DNA of 6,730 nucleotides, from assembly GCA_030017355.1 (NCBI GenBank), contig JASEIR010000074.1, forward strand, positions 3,466-10,195. The letters run 5' to 3'. This stretch comes from Actinomycetota bacterium. Its GTDB lineage: Bacteria > Actinomycetota > Aquicultoria > Aquicultorales > Aquicultoraceae. Every line of letters begins with the position of its first letter. Position 1 is the first letter of the stretch. The notes below the pieces were generated by a model that was given only the letters and a program-made list of their open reading frames with translations, was not told the origin of the DNA and did no database searches. Below are positions 5,203 to 6,730 of the stretch, piece after piece. The translations under genes and the position numbers were made by a program.

Positions 5203-6730
5203 CTAATTTGCCTTAAGTTCCTGAATTATCTGCTGCACTTTCTGATCATTTGGATTTAAGGATATGTACTTAAGATATTGATTTAGAGCAAGGCTCTTTT
5301 TGCCAATTGCCTTGTAAATCTCGGCAGCCATTAAGTATGCATCCTTTTCCTCCGGGTCTACGCTCTGTACAAATTCTAGCATCTCTATTGCTTTGTTGTA
5401 ATTACCCTCAACTTTATAAATATTGCCAAGCAAAAGATGGGCAGTAGTTGAATACGGCCTTATCTTAAGTGCCTTAATAAGCGCTTTCTTTGATTCTTTA
5501 AAGTATTCGTCTTCGGGTTTGCGCGTAAGGGCAGCATAAGCATTTGCAAGCGTTATCCAGTGATTAGCATGGTCCGGCTCAAAATTGGTTGCAGCTTCTG
5601 CCAGGTCTTTACCTTTGAGAACTAATGTGAGGTCTTGCCTAGCTAGTCCTAAATCCTGTAGATAGCGGCTATATTCGTCAAAGTACTTTCCATTTTTGTA
5701 TAGCCCAATAGATTTATTAAGGTAAAGCATTGCTTGGTTGGGGTAGCCTGCTCTATCTGTCAGAATGCCCTTTAAATAATAATGATCCGCTACAAATATT
5801 GTTAAGGCATAGTAATTCATAATTATGACAACGATAATGGCCAGCAGTGAAATAATGTAAGCTGGTTTTAATTTAATGTTAAGCTTGTGAACGATTTGAG
5901 ACTGGGTAAGCATCGCACCAAGAATCAACCAGAAAATAGTTGAGCTACCGACAAGGCTTAAACCAAAGAGAAGATGAATTAGGTAGCCTGCTGATGATGC
6001 TGCTAAACCGGTATACATGATTCTTTGCTCGATATCACGGCGGTGAATTATGTGTATGGCTGAATATATAGCTGCAAGTACAAAGACAACAAAGCAAACA
6101 GTTGCAGGTAAGCCAATGCAGGCTGAAAGTTGGAGGAGATAGTTATGGGCGTTATCAGATGTTGAATTCCCACGCATCATTTTCACGTAGCGCAGTGTCT
6201 CGTACTTTTGTGACAGCAGATTAAAAGTATCAGGGCCAAATCCAAATAATGGGCGATCTTTTATTGCATCAATTGATGCCTTCCATATTTCAAGCCTGTT
6301 TCCAGCACTTCCTTCCGTTATACGGGCAGTTGAGGCCAGTCTTTCTATGAGGTTTATGCTGCTATTTGAGCTTGAGTAAAAGGCAACAAACGCAAACGAG
6401 AGAATGAAAATTGAAGCTATTATAATAAGCTTCTTAGAGTGTGCGAATACTGATTTTCGCAATAGCACTATAAAGATAAGCAGGCTTATTAGAGCAGCAA
6501 TCCAAGCACCTCTTGTATACGTAGTCAGAAGGCATGCTACTACCAAGAAAAAGTTAAATCCGTATGCAATGTTATCTTTGGCGTCCTTAGAAGATAAGAA
6601 ACTTGCTAATGCTGTAGGCAGAGTAAGGACTAAAAAGCCGGCCAAAAAATCAGGGTTGCCAAATGTTGCAAAACTTCGCCTTTCTTCAAATGGAAGGTCT
6701 GGCCAAGCAATTAGGTCAAGCCCAGCACAC
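5203..6730 (-). CDS. O-antigen ligase/Wzy_C family membrane protein with C-terminal TPRs (5' end missing)
   Basis: The reading frame is open to the window edge, so the N terminus lies outside; 508 residues are present, numbered here from the first full codon. Wzy_C hallmarks appear in order: ATFGNPDFLAG (21-31), TRGAW (72-76), NRLEIW with GFGPDTF (144-169) and DNAHNYLLQLSACIGLP (192-208), whose His is the likely catalytic residue in ligases of this class. Several hydrophobic membrane segments surround these motifs, and a last one at about 291-305 leads into a TPR domain (about 313-501). Members transfer lipid-linked glycans to lipid A, to other polymers or, in PglL-type enzymes, to proteins. 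In an apparently Gram-positive setting surface polysaccharide or glycoprotein assembly is more likely than LPS. An in-frame TTG at 6645 is an unlikely start because the conserved GNPDFLAG motif begins before it. It is upstream of, but probably not cotranscribed with, the GerMN operon. Confidence 0.88.
   Translation of the reverse strand, partial: CAGLDLIAWPDLPFEERRSFATFGNPDFLAGFLVLTLPTALASFLSSKDAKDNIAYGFNFFLVVACLLTTYTRGAWIAALISLLIFIVLLRKSVFAHSKKLIIIASIFILSFAFVAFYSSSNSSINLIERLASTARITEGSAGNRLEIWKASIDAIKDRPLFGFGPDTFNLLSQKYETLRYVKMMRGNSTSDNAHNYLLQLSACIGLPATVCFVVFVLAAIYSAIHIIHRRDIEQRIMYTGLAASSAGYLIHLLFGLSLVGSSTIFWLILGAMLTQSQIVHKLNIKLKPAYIISLLAIIVVIIMNYYALTIFVADHYYLKGILTDRAGYPNQAMLYLNKSIGLYKNGKYFDEYSRYLQDLGLARQDLTLVLKGKDLAEAATNFEPDHANHWITLANAYAALTRKPEDEYFKESKKALIKALKIRPYSTTAHLLLGNIYKVEGNYNKAIEMLEFVQSVDPEEKDAYLMAAEIYKAIGKKSLALNQYLKYISLNPNDQKVQQIIQELKAN

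Noticed and set aside
1..6730. tRNA, rRNA, CRISPR array, transposase or attachment site
   Set aside because: No cloverleaf, rRNA-like sequence, spaced direct-repeat array or transposase frame was seen on either strand.

Overview
The window carries five protein genes, all on the minus strand, so it reads from high to low coordinates. They appear to belong to an anaerobe that moves electrons out of the cell and has a Gram-positive type surface. The pointers are a secreted heptaheme c-type cytochrome, a GerMN-domain lipoprotein (a family known mainly from Firmicutes and Actinobacteria), near-consensus sigma-70/sigma-A type promoters, strong AGGAGG ribosome binding sites and a fairly low G+C content by eye. 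An uncultured actinobacterial lineage such as OPB41-type groups, or a metal-respiring clostridium relative, would fit. The sequence alone does not settle this.

Layout in the direction of transcription: (1) 6730-5203, the 3' part of an O-antigen ligase/Wzy_C family membrane protein with C-terminal TPRs, cut by the window edge. (2) 5202-5026, an intergenic gap with a good promoter at 5115-5087. (3) 5025-2226, a probable three-gene operon: GerMN lipoprotein, membrane-anchored TPR protein, and a membrane protein combining a six-bladed NHL propeller with a C-terminal PIN-like domain. It ends at a hairpin terminator at 2195-2164. (4) About 390 bases of AT-rich non-coding DNA with an inverted repeat and a near-perfect promoter (TTGACA, 17 bp, TAAAAT) giving a leader of about 165 nt. 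(5) 1775-177, the secreted heptaheme cytochrome, closed by a strong hairpin terminator at 134-102. Nothing codes below position 100. A lone TATAAT-like element there may serve a gene off the left end.

Taken together this looks like an extracellular electron transfer module. The cytochrome has its own strong promoter and terminator, which suggests it is made in large amounts. The upstream operon encodes three envelope proteins of scaffold type (lipoprotein, TPR, NHL propeller) that could help export, assemble or sense the cytochrome. The heme order and spacing recall the filament-forming cytochrome OmcS of Geobacter, judged from memory, with one extra heme bound by an unusual CX3CH motif. The most novel items are that cytochrome, the propeller/PIN-like fusion, and their linkage.
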